Source: Bernardetiaceae bacterium
GTDB taxonomy: Bacteria > Bacteroidota > Bacteroidia > Cytophagales > Bernardetiaceae
Length of the DNA: 43,695 bases
Assembly: GCA_020832465.1 (NCBI GenBank)
Contig: JAFIER010000213.1
Location: 1 to 43,695, forward strand
Direction: 5' to 3'
Below the pieces are notes generated by a model. The model saw only the letters and a program-made list of their open reading frames with translations. It had not been told where the DNA came from and ran no database searches. Position numbers and translations under genes: made by a program. Below, piece after piece: positions 1 through 8,478 of the stretch. Position 1 is the stretch's first letter; the number at the start of each line of letters is the position of its first letter.

Positions 1-37
1 AATTTGATTGTAACTATAAGCTGTTCGTAAAAAATGC

Positions 38-128
38 GGTAGTGTATAACAAGTAATGCTTAGAACTAACAGTTCTTTGAGAACTGTTAGTTTTGAAAGA
101 CTTTGAGCATTACATCTTTAAGACTACC
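38..128. repeat. 91-bp imperfect palindromic repeat, copy 1
   Basis: The repeat runs from GGTAGTG to GACTACC. Its ends are inverted (GGTAGT / ACTACC), as are inner arms GTAATGCTTA / TGAGCATTAC and the central AACTAACAGTTCT / AGAACTGTTAGTT arms. It is repeated at 253-366. The 1-403 region holds no gene; it contains these two repeats and a candidate promoter for the downstream ytxH-like gene. Confidence 0.85.
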
Positions 129-198
129 AAAAATGCTTAGGTTTGATTGTAATTTGATAAGAAATAAGGCAAAAATTATGATTTTTGAATAAAAATAT

Positions 199-206
199 TA
201 TCTTTG
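199..206 (+). promoter_or_regulatory. Candidate -7 element (TATCTTTG) between the two repeat copies
   Basis: TATCTTTG matches the Bacteroidota -7 consensus TAnnTTTG. No TTTG lies at the expected 19-20 base distance upstream, although TTG occurs nearer (185-187), so support is partial. If used, transcripts would carry a leader of about 190 nt that includes the second repeat copy. Confidence 0.35.
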
Positions 207-252
207 CATAGTCATACTTATATAGTGCAAAGCAAGCACTATTTTATTTTTT

Positions 253-366
253 GGTAGTGTATAACAAGTAATGCTTAGAACTAACAGTAAGTAATGCTTA
301 GAACTAACAGTTCTTTGAGAACTGTTAGTTTTGAAAGACTTTGAGCATTACATCTTTAAGACTACC
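253..366. repeat. 91-bp palindromic repeat, copy 2, with internal 23-bp tandem duplication
   Basis: This is identical to the 38-128 copy except that a 23-bp segment beginning AAGTAATGCTTAG and ending CTAACAGT is present twice in tandem, giving 114 instead of 91 bp. It ends 37 bases before the ytxH-like start codon, so it would lie in that gene's leader. Confidence 0.85.
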
Positions 367-403
367 TATTTTTTTAATCTATCACAACAAAAACATTTTC
401 ATT

Positions 404-676
404 ATGAGTAATAACGAAGGCAATATACTCTCTTTTATTGCAGGTGTAGCAGTAGGTGCGTTAGTAGGTGTACTTGTTGCGCCTGATGCGGGCGAGAAAA
501 CACGTGGCAAACTTGCCCAAAAATCAAATGATTTATTAGAAGACTTTGAAGGGCAGTTAGAAATTGCTAAACATAAAGTTGAGCAGTTTAATGAATCCTT
601 AAAACAAAAAACTGAAAAGCTTCAAGCTGAAGTGGCAGAGGCTACTGAAAAAGCTAAGAAGAAAGTTTCAGAGTAA
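404..676 (+). CDS. YtxH-like small membrane protein
   Basis: A 90-residue protein. The first 30 residues hold one glycine/valine/alanine-rich membrane segment (LSFIAGVAVGALVGVLVAP), followed by the typical YtxH turn (APDAGEKTRGKL) and a long charged coiled coil rich in Lys, Glu and Gln to the C-terminus. Proteins of this family are general-stress or envelope-associated proteins of unknown activity. The ATG at 404 is chosen because translation from it begins directly with MSNNEGN before the membrane segment; a possible upstream start at 341 would lie in the palindromic repeat. The gene stands alone, followed within 10 bases by an inverted repeat that could act as a terminator. Confidence 0.8.
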   Translation: MSNNEGNILSFIAGVAVGALVGVLVAPDAGEKTRGKLAQKSNDLLEDFEGQLEIAKHKVEQFNESLKQKTEKLQAEVAEATEKAKKKVSE

Positions 677-685
677 TTCAAAAAC

Positions 686-720
686 CAGAACTAACAGTTT
701 ACAAAAAACTGTTAGTTCTG
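686..720. repeat. AGAACTAACAGTTT hairpin after the ytxH-like gene
   Basis: Perfect 15-bp arms CAGAACTAACAGTTT / AAACTGTTAGTTCTG with a 5-base loop. It is the same palindrome module as in the 91-bp repeats and the element at 40057-40209. Its place 9 bases after a stop codon suggests a role in transcript ends, but no clear U-tract follows. Confidence 0.75.
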
Positions 721-777
721 CATTTTGATAGTTTATTTTTTATATTGTTTGCTATTCTTTAAGTGCAACTACGTGCA

Positions 778-1776
778 ATGAATGCCTATATTTCAACTCG
801 CATGCTACTCACAGGGCTGATACTCATCACGCTCTTTTTTCTTTGTACTTTTTTATTTTTGCGGTATATACCTGCTCACTATTATCTATCTTTAGGGCTA
901 GATAAAGGAACGGCACCCCTTATTGCGCAGCCTCAAAATCCACTTTTTTTAGAGTTGCCCAAAGAGGTAAGCTTTGCAGGTGAGACAGCCCCACTCTATG
1001 ACCCCGAGGTACGAGAAAGGTTAGATAAAGAGTTGCATATCAATGTATTTTGGCGTTCGCAAATGACATTGATTATCAAAAGAGCAAACCGATTTTTTCC
1101 GACAATAGAAAAAATATTAAGAGAAGAAGGTGTACCCGAAGATTTTAAATATGTGGCTGCTATTGAAAGCACCTTTGAGAACCTCACTTCTTCAGCTGGT
1201 GCAAAAGGCTATTGGCAGTTTATGCCCGCTACAGGCAAAGAACACAATTTAGAAATTAGCGATCAAATAGAGGAAAGATACCATTTAGAAAAATCTACAA
1301 GGGCGGCTTGTGTATATTTTAAAAAAGCATTCGAAAAATTTAATAACTGGACGCTTGTAGCTGCTTCTTACAACAGAGGTATGACTGGCATTCAAAGACA
1401 ATTAGAACGTCAAGAAGCACAATCTTATTACGACCTTGCACTCAATCAAGAAACAGCAAGGTATGTGTACCGCATTTTGGCTTTTAAAGAAATCATGGAA
1501 AACCCCAGTAAATATGGGTTTGATATGCCCAAATCGCATCTCTATCCGCTCGAGAAGATGAGATTGGTCAAAGTAGATACAACAGTAGAAAATTTAGCGA
1601 CACTTGCTCAGCAACTTGGTGTAAGCTATAAAACGCTTAAATATTACAATCCATGGCTACTCGGCGCATCGCTTGAAGTCAAAACGGATAAAAGCTACTA
1701 CATCGAATTGCCTTATAACCCGCCACGTCCACACTCCGAAGTACTAAGGGAAGCTGAAAAAAAGGCAAGCAAATAA
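778..1776 (+). CDS. Membrane-anchored lytic transglycosylase with SLT and LysM-like parts (MltD-like)
   Basis: Peptidoglycan lytic transglycosylase that would cleave the MurNAc-GlcNAc bond in the periplasm. A hydrophobic segment covers about residues 9-30, which may be an uncleaved anchor. The SLT domain spans about 115-235: the catalytic Glu is Glu130 in AAIESTF, followed by SAGAKGYWQFMP and AASYNRG, all hallmark motifs. Near residues 265-300 a LysM-like stretch (ENLATLAQQLGVSYKTLKYYNP) probably binds glycan. At 332 residues it is shorter than E. coli MltD, with one LysM. A GTG five codons upstream (763) is an alternative start. It follows the ytxH-like gene and converges with the S9 peptidase gene. 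Confidence 0.88.
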   Translation: MNAYISTRMLLTGLILITLFFLCTFLFLRYIPAHYYLSLGLDKGTAPLIAQPQNPLFLELPKEVSFAGETAPLYDPEVRERLDKELHINVFWRSQMTLIIKRANRFFPTIEKILREEGVPEDFKYVAAIESTFENLTSSAGAKGYWQFMPATGKEHNLEISDQIEERYHLEKSTRAACVYFKKAFEKFNNWTLVAASYNRGMTGIQRQLERQEAQSYYDLALNQETARYVYRILAFKEIMENPSKYGFDMPKSHLYPLEKMRLVKVDTTVENLATLAQQLGVSYKTLKYYNPWLLGASLEVKTDKSYYIELPYNPPRPHSEVLREAEKKASK

Positions 1777-1815
1777 CCAAAATAATTACGCGCCTGCCTA
1801 TCCTTTGTAAGTCTT

Positions 1816-4179
1816 CTAAGGCTTTTTTAAATGTTGCTCAAAGAGTTTGAGAATACGGCGGTACTCGTCAGTCCAGCTTGAGGGGTGTTTGAATCCGTGG
1901 TCTTCTTTTGGATATACAGCCATTTCCCAATCTTGCTTACCCAGCTCAATGAGGCGTTGCGCAAAACGTACGACATCTTGAAAATGTACGTTTGTATCAA
2001 TCATACCATGGCAGATGAGTAAGTGGCCTTCAAGCCCTTCTGCAAAATTGATAGGTGAAGAGCGTGCATAAGCTATGCTATCGAGCAGGGGGGTGTTCAA
2101 AATATTAGCCGTATAAGGGTGGTTGTAATGCGCCCAATCTGTAACGGCACGCAAAGCCGCACCTGCTTTAAATACATCAGGGTGCTGACACATCGCCATA
2201 AGCGTAATAAATCCACCATAAGAACCGCCATAAATACCGATTCTATTGGCATCTATGCCGTGTTTTTCTACCAAAAACTTCGCACCATCTACGTGGTCGC
2301 TAAGGTCTTTACCTCCCATGTGCCGCGCAATGGCAGTACGCCACGCCTCTCCATATCCTTTACTTGCACGATAATCTATATCTAAAACGGTATAACCACG
2401 CTCGAGTAGCAAATGATGAAACATATACTCTCTGAAATACGCACTCCAGCCAAAGTGCACATTTTGCAAATAGCCTGCACCATGTACAAAGATTACAGCA
2501 GCCCCATTTTTATGCTCAAGTTTGGGTTTATAAAGACGGGCGTAAGGTTTTTTGCCATCTTCTGCTTCAAATTGAATAATTTCGGGCTTTTGCCATTCAT
2601 ATTTTTTGAAGTTTTCAGATTGTGAATATGTAAGCTGTGTAGCTTTTGCCCCTGGTTTATTGCGCATTAAATAGAGTTCCCAAGGTCTGTTGCTTTCTGA
2701 ATAGCGCAAAGCGAGGTACTTTCCATCTGGTGAGGGGTAGGCTTCGTAATAGCCTTCACCTTCGGTAATTGCGATAAGCTCGCCCCCTTCGAGCGGAAGG
2801 TGATAAAAATGATACTGACCAGGGTGAGATTTATTAGCTTCTATATACCAATTTTTGCCATCAGGCGCAATCCTTGCCGAGTGAATTTCGAAGTTGCCAG
2901 AAGTTAGTGCTGTTTTCTTTTTTTGTGCTAATTGATAAGTATAAAGGTGGGAGTAACCGCTCGTTTCGGATTGAAAATATATGGACTTTCCGTCGGGTAG
3001 CCAGCCAATATTTCCGCTGGAGAAGTTCCAATTGCTAATGCCAGGACCGCCTATCCATGCAGGGTTGTGTTGCCTATCGAGGAGTTCATATCGTGCACTA
3101 TCCATATCTAAGCGGACAATCCAGCGGTCTTTGCTATCGAGTGCGCGCAGGGTAATTAAAGCCTCTTTTCCATCAGGAGAAAATACAGGCTCGTGTGCAA
3201 TAAAAGCTCGCTCTTCTGGTTTTTCCACTGTTCTTTCATAATCGGCATAATAAGCGGGTACGTCTCGAATGCCTTCTAAGTCCTGCGCACTTACTTTTTT
3301 CCATTCTTGTGTAGCTAAATTACCGAGCCAAAGTTCGTAGCTTGTTTCAGGTGAACCTACTTTTGCGCGCGTGTTCAAGTCTTCGGTATAGCCTGATTCG
3401 CTGACAAAATCAGGCACTTTGGTATAATTTCCGTTTGGCGATTGGCTGAATCGGGCAATGGCATAATCGTTATTAGGAACTCTAAAAACAAAGTCTAAGT
3501 TTTGATTTTTGATATAGAAGGGCTCTACTTTTTGAGGGTTTATGGCTTCTTTTTGTGCTTTAGCAAAGTCTTTCTGTTGCTGTTCGTTTCTTAAGACTTC
3601 AAAAAGTTGCTCTTGCTGTGCTTTAAGCCAAGATTTATGTGAGACTTCCTCTTTGTCGTCTTTTTTTTCTCCTTTGCGAAAATCTGTAAGTTGCTCGAGT
3701 GAGCCGTTTTTGATATCCCACTCAAAAAGATTATTAGCCATTTGAAAGGCAATATGGGTTTCATTTTGTGTAAAATGCGGGTAGCTGATATAAAGGCTTG
3801 GGCTTCGTAGTAGGCATCGGTGCGTTTTGCCGTCCCAGTACATAAGGCTACCGTCCGAGACATATACTTTTTGTTTTTTGTCTTGGGTATAATTTCCATT
3901 TGTGTTTATGTAGGGCAAACTTTGAGGTTTTGCTTTCTCAATTTTTTCGGATTTAATATCGAGCATGTATGGGGTTCTGTCCAATTCATTTTCAGGATTC
4001 CAATCAAAAAAAAGGCTTTGACTATCTTCTGACCAGCGCAAATTTTGGGGTGTGAAGCCTATAAATTTTTCTCCTTGCATAATATCCTCAAGTTGGATTT
4101 GCGCTTGAAGCTGAGCAGGGCTTACAAGTCCTATGGCGCATAAGGAAAAGTATAAAAGCAATAATGATTTGTTTGTCAT
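1816..4179 (-). CDS. Secreted S9 family peptidase (dipeptidyl-peptidase IV-like)
   Basis: Serine peptidase of the prolyl oligopeptidase clan, 787 residues. A signal peptide (about residues 1-26, ending LQAQ) directs it to the periplasm or outside. The middle part is a beta-propeller with WD40-like/TolB-like phrases such as FSPDGKEA, WLPDGKSI and PSPDGKYLA. The C-terminal alpha/beta hydrolase domain holds the nucleophile in GGSYGG (Ser653), the acid in HGMIDTNV (Asp728) and the base in EDHGF (His761), so all catalytic residues are intact. The ATG at 4179 is chosen because it places the signal peptide at the N-terminus. It lies downstream of mutB on the same strand, separated by a hairpin repeat. 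The likely role is processing of oligopeptides from outside proteins. Confidence 0.9.
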   Translation of the reverse strand: MTNKSLLLLYFSLCAIGLVSPAQLQAQIQLEDIMQGEKFIGFTPQNLRWSEDSQSLFFDWNPENELDRTPYMLDIKSEKIEKAKPQSLPYINTNGNYTQDKKQKVYVSDGSLMYWDGKTHRCLLRSPSLYISYPHFTQNETHIAFQMANNLFEWDIKNGSLEQLTDFRKGEKKDDKEEVSHKSWLKAQQEQLFEVLRNEQQQKDFAKAQKEAINPQKVEPFYIKNQNLDFVFRVPNNDYAIARFSQSPNGNYTKVPDFVSESGYTEDLNTRAKVGSPETSYELWLGNLATQEWKKVSAQDLEGIRDVPAYYADYERTVEKPEERAFIAHEPVFSPDGKEALITLRALDSKDRWIVRLDMDSARYELLDRQHNPAWIGGPGISNWNFSSGNIGWLPDGKSIYFQSETSGYSHLYTYQLAQKKKTALTSGNFEIHSARIAPDGKNWYIEANKSHPGQYHFYHLPLEGGELIAITEGEGYYEAYPSPDGKYLALRYSESNRPWELYLMRNKPGAKATQLTYSQSENFKKYEWQKPEIIQFEAEDGKKPYARLYKPKLEHKNGAAVIFVHGAGYLQNVHFGWSAYFREYMFHHLLLERGYTVLDIDYRASKGYGEAWRTAIARHMGGKDLSDHVDGAKFLVEKHGIDANRIGIYGGSYGGFITLMAMCQHPDVFKAGAALRAVTDWAHYNHPYTANILNTPLLDSIAYARSSPINFAEGLEGHLLICHGMIDTNVHFQDVVRFAQRLIELGKQDWEMAVYPKEDHGFKHPSSWTDEYRRILKLFEQHLKKP

Positions 4180-4231
4180 AAGGATAAAGAGTTTTTGGAT
4201 AATCAATCATACAACGATACATTTAGAAGCC

Positions 4232-4264
4232 AGAAATAACATTTCTTGGAGAAATGTTATTTCT
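4232..4264. repeat. AGAAATAACATTTCT hairpin between mutB and the S9 peptidase
   Basis: Perfect 15-bp arms AGAAATAACATTTCT / AGAAATGTTATTTCT with a 3-base loop. It is one of about a dozen copies of this module in the window and lies in the 113-bp gap between two genes on the minus strand. Confidence 0.85.
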
Positions 4265-4292
4265 ATGAACCTCTAAATATTGATATCAGTAC

Positions 4293-6467
4293 TCATTCTT
4301 GCAACTCGGCAATAAACTTTTCTAAAATTTTGATAGCCGCCGCCGAGATGACTGTGCCTGGTCCGAAGATAGCAGCTACTCCTTTTTGATACAAAAACTC
4401 ATAATCTTTGGGTGGAATTACGCCACCAGCGACGACCCATATATCTTCTCTACCGATTTTTTTGAGTTCATCTATAAGTTGTGGGACGAGCGTTTTGTGC
4501 CCTGCTGCTAATGAAGAAACACCGACGATATGTACATCATTTTCTGCGGCTTGGCGCGCTGATTCTTCGGGTGTTTGAAACAGCGGTCCGACATCGACAT
4601 CGAAGCCCAAGTCAGCAAAACTTGTAGCAATAACTTTTGCGCCTCTATCGTGTCCGTCTTGTCCCATTTTAGCAATCATAATGCGCGGTCTTCGTCCTTC
4701 GAGCTGTGCAAATTTATCTGCTAATGCCCTGGCTTTAGCAAAATCTTGATTGTCATCAATTTCTTTGGCATAAGTGCCTGATATAAGTCTGGTTTGAGCT
4801 TTATACCTTCCGAATGCTTTTTCCATTGCATCGGATATTTCGCCTAAACTGGCACGCATACGTGCGGCTTCTACGGCAGCTTCGAGTAGGTTGCCTTCGC
4901 CGGTCTCGGCAATGTGAGTGAGTTTGCGCAAAGCCTCTTGTGTTACTTCTTCGTGCCGCTCGGTGCGCAATTTTTTGAGTCGTTCGAGCTGTGCTTGTCT
5001 CACGGCAGTATTATCAATTTCGAGGAGTTCTATTTCACGGTCTTCTTCGGCTATGTATTGATTTACGCCTACAATAACATCTTTTTTTGCATCTATTCGG
5101 GCTTGCTTTCGGGCAGCTGCTTCTTCGATACGCATTTTGGGTACACCTGCTTCTATGGCTTTTGTCATTCCGCCAAGGGATTCAACTTCTTCTATAAGGG
5201 TCCATACGCGCTGTACAAGCTCTTGTGTGAGCGTTTCGACGTAAGCAGAGCCACCCCAGGGGTCTATGGCTTTGGTCGTATCGGTTTGTTTTTGAATAAA
5301 AATCTGTGTATCCCGAGCGATTTTGGCAGAAAAATCCGTAGGTAGTGCAATGGCTTCATCGAGTGAGTTGGTATGTAGCGATTGCGTACCGCCAAAAACG
5401 GCAGATAGTGCTTCGATGCAAGTGCGTGTAACGTTATTAAAAGGGTCTTGCTCGGTAAGAGACCAGCCTGAAGTTTGGCAGTGTGTGCGCAATGCCATAG
5501 ATTTTGGATCCTTAGGATTGAACTTTTTGATAAGTTTTGCCCAAATAAGCCTTGCTGCTCTCATTTTAGCTATTTCCATAAAATGATTGGTGCCTATGCC
5601 CCAAAAAAATGAAAGACGGGGTGCAAACTCATCAATAGATAAGCCATTGGCAATGCCTGTGCGTACATACTCGAGCCCATCTGCTAGTGTATAAGCCAAT
5701 TCTATATCGGCAGTAGCCCCCGCCTCGTGCATGTGATAGCCACTAATACTGATAGAGTTGAAACGCGGCATGTGCTTCGAAGTATAATTAAAAATATCGG
5801 CGATAATGCGCATGCTATACTTAGGCGGGTATATATAGGTATTGCGCACCATAAACTCCTTTAAAATATCGTTTTGAATCGTACCGCTTAAGTGCTCTGG
5901 ACTTACGCCTTGCTCCTCAGCAGCGACGATATAAAATGCCATAATTGGAATAACGGCACCGTTCATAGTCATTGAGACGGACATTTTGTCTAATGGAATG
6001 CCATCAAAAAGTACCTTCATATCCAAAATAGAATCAATAGCTACGCCTGCTTTTCCAACATCGCCCACGACTCTGGGGTGGTCGGAGTCGTAGCCTCTAT
6101 GTGTAGCTAAATCAAAGGCTACGGAAAGTCCTTTTTGCCCTGCGGCTAAGTTGCGCCGATAAAAAGCATTAGAGGCTTCTGCGGTGCTAAAACCTGCATA
6201 TTGACGAATTGTCCAGGGGCGCACGGCATACATCGTCGCATAAGGCCCCCTCAAATAAGGTGCAATGCCTGCGGTAAAATCAATATGAGGCAGTTTATGT
6301 GTTAGTTGCACATCGTAGAATGGCTTTACACTGATTTTTTCAGCACTCTCCCAGCTATGCGGCGTTGCGGTATTAGCATTGGCGGTTGTGCTTTTCGCCT
6401 CTGTGCGCTGCTGTATTCGTTTTTTGAGGGCTTCAAAATTAAGCGATTTGATTTCAGATTGGGTCAT
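4293..6467 (-). CDS. mutB: Methylmalonyl-CoA mutase, large (catalytic) subunit
   Basis: Adenosylcobalamin-dependent isomerase that interconverts (R)-methylmalonyl-CoA and succinyl-CoA; 724 residues, the usual length for the large subunit. The N-terminal TIM barrel shows the family signature [12 protein letters not shown]-like run (here [20 protein letters not shown]), [16 protein letters not shown] and [10 protein letters not shown]. The C-terminal B12-binding domain has the cobalt-ligating DGHDRG motif (His606) and the later AGHK and AGGVIPP loops. The small subunit gene (mutA), normally just upstream, is absent here, and the MeaB/ArgK chaperone is not seen either. No cobalamin riboswitch is recognisable in the 577-bp gap upstream. 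Confidence 0.96.
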   Translation of the reverse strand: MTQSEIKSLNFEALKKRIQQRTEAKSTTANANTATPHSWESAEKISVKPFYDVQLTHKLPHIDFTAGIAPYLRGPYATMYAVRPWTIRQYAGFSTAEASNAFYRRNLAAGQKGLSVAFDLATHRGYDSDHPRVVGDVGKAGVAIDSILDMKVLFDGIPLDKMSVSMTMNGAVIPIMAFYIVAAEEQGVSPEHLSGTIQNDILKEFMVRNTYIYPPKYSMRIIADIFNYTSKHMPRFNSISISGYHMHEAGATADIELAYTLADGLEYVRTGIANGLSIDEFAPRLSFFWGIGTNHFMEIAKMRAARLIWAKLIKKFNPKDPKSMALRTHCQTSGWSLTEQDPFNNVTRTCIEALSAVFGGTQSLHTNSLDEAIALPTDFSAKIARDTQIFIQKQTDTTKAIDPWGGSAYVETLTQELVQRVWTLIEEVESLGGMTKAIEAGVPKMRIEEAAARKQARIDAKKDVIVGVNQYIAEEDREIELLEIDNTAVRQAQLERLKKLRTERHEEVTQEALRKLTHIAETGEGNLLEAAVEAARMRASLGEISDAMEKAFGRYKAQTRLISGTYAKEIDDNQDFAKARALADKFAQLEGRRPRIMIAKMGQDGHDRGAKVIATSFADLGFDVDVGPLFQTPEESARQAAENDVHIVGVSSLAAGHKTLVPQLIDELKKIGREDIWVVAGGVIPPKDYEFLYQKGVAAIFGPGTVISAAAIKILEKFIAELQE

Positions 6468-6645
6468 GAGATAGATTGTTTATAGTGAGGTTGCAACTTT
6501 GCTTGTTATGGTTTGATGGCAAATTTGGCAACTCTACGGGTAGATTTTTTAACTATTCTCTAATTTTTGATAGATAGATAAACAAATATGCAAAAAAAAT
6601 CGTATTATTGTGTATAAGCAACGCAAAAAAATGGAAAAATGGGCT

Positions 6646-6680
6646 TAGACATAACATTTTTTTGAAAAATGTTATGTCTA
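6646..6680. repeat. TAGACATAACATTTTT hairpin, variant of the AGAAATAACATT module
   Basis: Arms TAGACATAACATTTTT / AAAAATGTTATGTCTA pair over 16 bases. It lies 11 bases before the GGGTGTACG element, forming a composite. Confidence 0.8.
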
Positions 6681-6691
6681 TATGGAGAATG

Positions 6692-6802
6692 GGGTGTACG
6701 ACAACTTTGCTAAATTAGCTCCGAAATAACATTTCTGTCAGAAATGTTATTTCTATAAGTTCTGACACCACCTAAGTCGATTTACCAACTTGACGTACAC
6801 CC
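6692..6802. mobile_element. 111-bp MITE-like element with GGGTGTACG / CGTACACCC ends
   Basis: Terminal inverted repeats are exact for nine bases and continue imperfectly for about 25 (CAACTTTGCTAAAT against ATTTACCAACTTG). An AGAAATAACATTTCT hairpin (6723-6753) lies inside. The same ends frame the 153-bp copy at 40057-40209. It carries no coding capacity, so any movement would depend on an enzyme encoded elsewhere. Confidence 0.6.
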
Positions 6803-7044
6803 AGAGAATGTCCAGTAGTATGATACTAAGTATTTTTTCAAAGCCATTAAAGATTGTTGCTTTTGGGTATCAGCACTTACAACAGTTCTGCTGGCATAGG
6901 TAGGTATTGATGCTGAGTGAGCATGGTAAGCACAAAGCTATTAAAATCTTGGCGCTTGCATTTTTAATTTGCCTTTGCTTGCTTGTTTTTCTATTGCCTA
7001 TTATTTTAGGTTTATGTTTCACATTTTTATAGTACACAGAGGTT

Positions 7045-7449
7045 ATGTCATTATTCAATAGAATCAAAAATATTGTACGCGCAAACGTAAACGACTTTAA
7101 AGAAAATGCTTGGGAAGGCAAGTCGTTTGAAGATTATATCAATCGTATTGATAAAGAGTATGATAAGGCTTTTCGGAGCGGCACAGAGTCGGCTGATTAT
7201 GAAGAGCAAAATTGGCAACAGCAGCAACAACAAGAAGCTCCAAAAGATACAAAGGCAGCGCAATATTACCGTGAATTGGGCTTGCCAGTAGGGAGTTCGT
7301 ATGAGCAAATTCGTCAAGCTTATCGCAAATTGATGAAGGAGCATCACCCCGACCGTTTTCAAGATCCTCAAAAGCAAAAAATAGCCGCCGAGCGAAGTAA
7401 GAAAATTACAGAGGCTTATGCCTATTTTAAAAGAAAAAATAGAGAGTAG
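7045..7449 (+). CDS. Small J-domain (DnaJ-like) protein
   Basis: A 134-residue protein whose C-terminal half is a J domain (about residues 74-131) with the diagnostic HPD motif at 101-103 (EHHPDRF) and the flanking helices YEQIRQAYRKLM and ITEAYAYFKR. J domains stimulate the ATPase of Hsp70/DnaK. There is no Gly/Phe, zinc-finger or CTD region, so it is not DnaJ itself. The N-terminal 60 residues are charged and end in a Gln run (QQQQQ) acting as a linker. The partner or client is not evident from neighbours; the gene stands alone between two repeat-rich gaps. Confidence 0.85.
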   Translation: MSLFNRIKNIVRANVNDFKENAWEGKSFEDYINRIDKEYDKAFRSGTESADYEEQNWQQQQQQEAPKDTKAAQYYRELGLPVGSSYEQIRQAYRKLMKEHHPDRFQDPQKQKIAAERSKKITEAYAYFKRKNRE

Positions 7450-7845
7450 GTATAAAAAAAGGGGGCTTTAGCAATGATATTTATCAGTAGTGCTTTAACA
7501 ACCGAGGGCGTGTGTACGACTACTTTGCTAAATGTGCCTAGAAGAAATAAGATTTCTTTGAGTGTACGTCAAGCTGGCAAATCAACTTAGATAGTTTCAG
7601 CCTTCACAGTTTTTAAAAACTGTAGCCCGAAGCTCCAGCTTCGGAAGTGGCTTATAAGGAAGCTGGAGCTTCTTACTACAGGCGCACAAATATTAAAGGT
7701 CAAGTATATGCACTAAAAAAATGTTATTCCTTATATTTTTTCATAGTGCGGGGTTTGCCAATCCTGCACTATGAAAACAGGGAATCCTTTAAGCTCGTTC
7801 TTTCATCTTGCAAATCTTGATAGAGACAATTTAATAGGCAAATTT
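7450..7845. repeat. Composite of eroded repeat modules before the DUF488 genes
   Basis: No gene. It contains GTGTACGACTACTTTGC at about 7511, a decayed half hairpin (AGAAATAAGATTTCTTTGA), then GTGTACGTCAAGCTGGC, which corresponds to the other end of the GGGTGTACG element but in flipped orientation. Next come GAAGCTCCAGCTTC (7629-7642) and GAAGCTGGAGCTTC (7659-7672) arms, and a palindrome TTTTCATAGTGC / GCACTATGAAAA (7738-7777). Confidence 0.7.
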
Positions 7846-8478
7846 ATGAATAAAGAAATTTATACTATTGGGCATTCTAATCATGAACTATCTTTTTTTA
7901 TCGAACTTTTGAAGCATTTTACTATCAATTGCATTGTCGATGTACGCTCTGTGGCTGCAAGTGCCTACAACCCGCAATTTAATAAAATAAGTTTGGCTTC
8001 GGAGCTACAAAAAAGTTCGATTGCTTATCTACATTTTGCACAAGAGTTTGGTGCACGCCACGAAGCCCCAAGTCTTTTAGATAGCGAGGGCAAGGTAGAT
8101 TTTGAAAAGGTACAAGCCTCAGCCTCTTTTCGTAAAGGCGTTAGAAGATTACAAAAAGGCATAGATAAAGGATTCAATATAGCACTTATGTGCTCAGAAG
8201 GAGATCCCTTTGATTGCCACCGATTTGCTATGGTTTCACAGGCATTAGCCAACGAAAACTTTACGGTTAAGCACATTCTAAAAGATAAAAACCTGCTAAC
8301 CCAAAAAGAACTTGAGGAGCAACTGCTCAAAAAATATGCAAAACGCATACCCCAGCCCTCTATTTTTCAACCCCAAGTAAGCCGTGAAGTACAGCTAAAA
8401 GCAGCTTATAAATTGCGCAATAAAGATATTGGCTATAGTCCTGAAAACGGACAGGAAGGAGAGGGGCATAATGATTGA
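7846..8478 (+). CDS. DUF488 family protein (first of pair)
   Basis: A 210-residue DUF488 protein, recognised by the N-terminal IYTIGHSNHEL, the CIVDVRSVAAS strand, NPQFN, and the C-terminal cysteine motif (CSEGDPFDCHR). The function of the family is not established; the paired Cys and CHR residues suggest a catalytic or metal/redox site. The ATG at 7846 is preferred over one at 7771, because 7771 lies in the arm of a palindrome and would add 25 residues unlike the family. Its stop overlaps the start of a second DUF488 gene by 8 bases, so the two are translationally coupled. About 45 residues after the CHR motif are basic and lysine/glutamine-rich. Confidence 0.85.
   Translation: MNKEIYTIGHSNHELSFFIELLKHFTINCIVDVRSVAASAYNPQFNKISLASELQKSSIAYLHFAQEFGARHEAPSLLDSEGKVDFEKVQASASFRKGVRRLQKGIDKGFNIALMCSEGDPFDCHRFAMVSQALANENFTVKHILKDKNLLTQKELEEQLLKKYAKRIPQPSIFQPQVSREVQLKAAYKLRNKDIGYSPENGQEGEGHND
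8461..8470 (+). promoter_or_regulatory. Purine-rich ribosome binding site before the second DUF488 gene
   Basis: AGGAAGGAGAGGGG ends seven bases before the ATG at 8471. Such a strong Shine-Dalgarno site is rare in this window and favours 8471 over an upstream start at 8429. It lies inside the end of the first DUF488 gene. Confidence 0.6.

Larger units (their letters stand above)
6468..7044. other. Gene-free region between mutB and the J-domain gene
   Basis: 577 bases between divergent genes. It contains the TAGACATAACATT hairpin and a GGGTGTACG element (listed separately). The remainder is AT-rich with no convincing reading frame; short frames near 6870-7121 on the minus strand overlap the J-domain gene and have no family features. 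Confidence 0.6.

Noticed and set aside
6468-6645. Cobalamin riboswitch before mutB
   Set aside because: I looked for a B12-box-like GCCACTG and the paired arms and saw none; the stretch is AT-rich and unstructured by eye.
7051-7377. A 108-residue frame opposite the J-domain gene
   Set aside because: It is antisense to a clear J domain with the HPD motif; the hydrophobic look results from complementing charged codons.
7771-7845. Upstream start for the first DUF488 gene
   Set aside because: The ATG lies in the arm of the TTTTCATAGTGC palindrome, and the added residues are not DUF488-like; 7846 begins directly with the family N-terminus.
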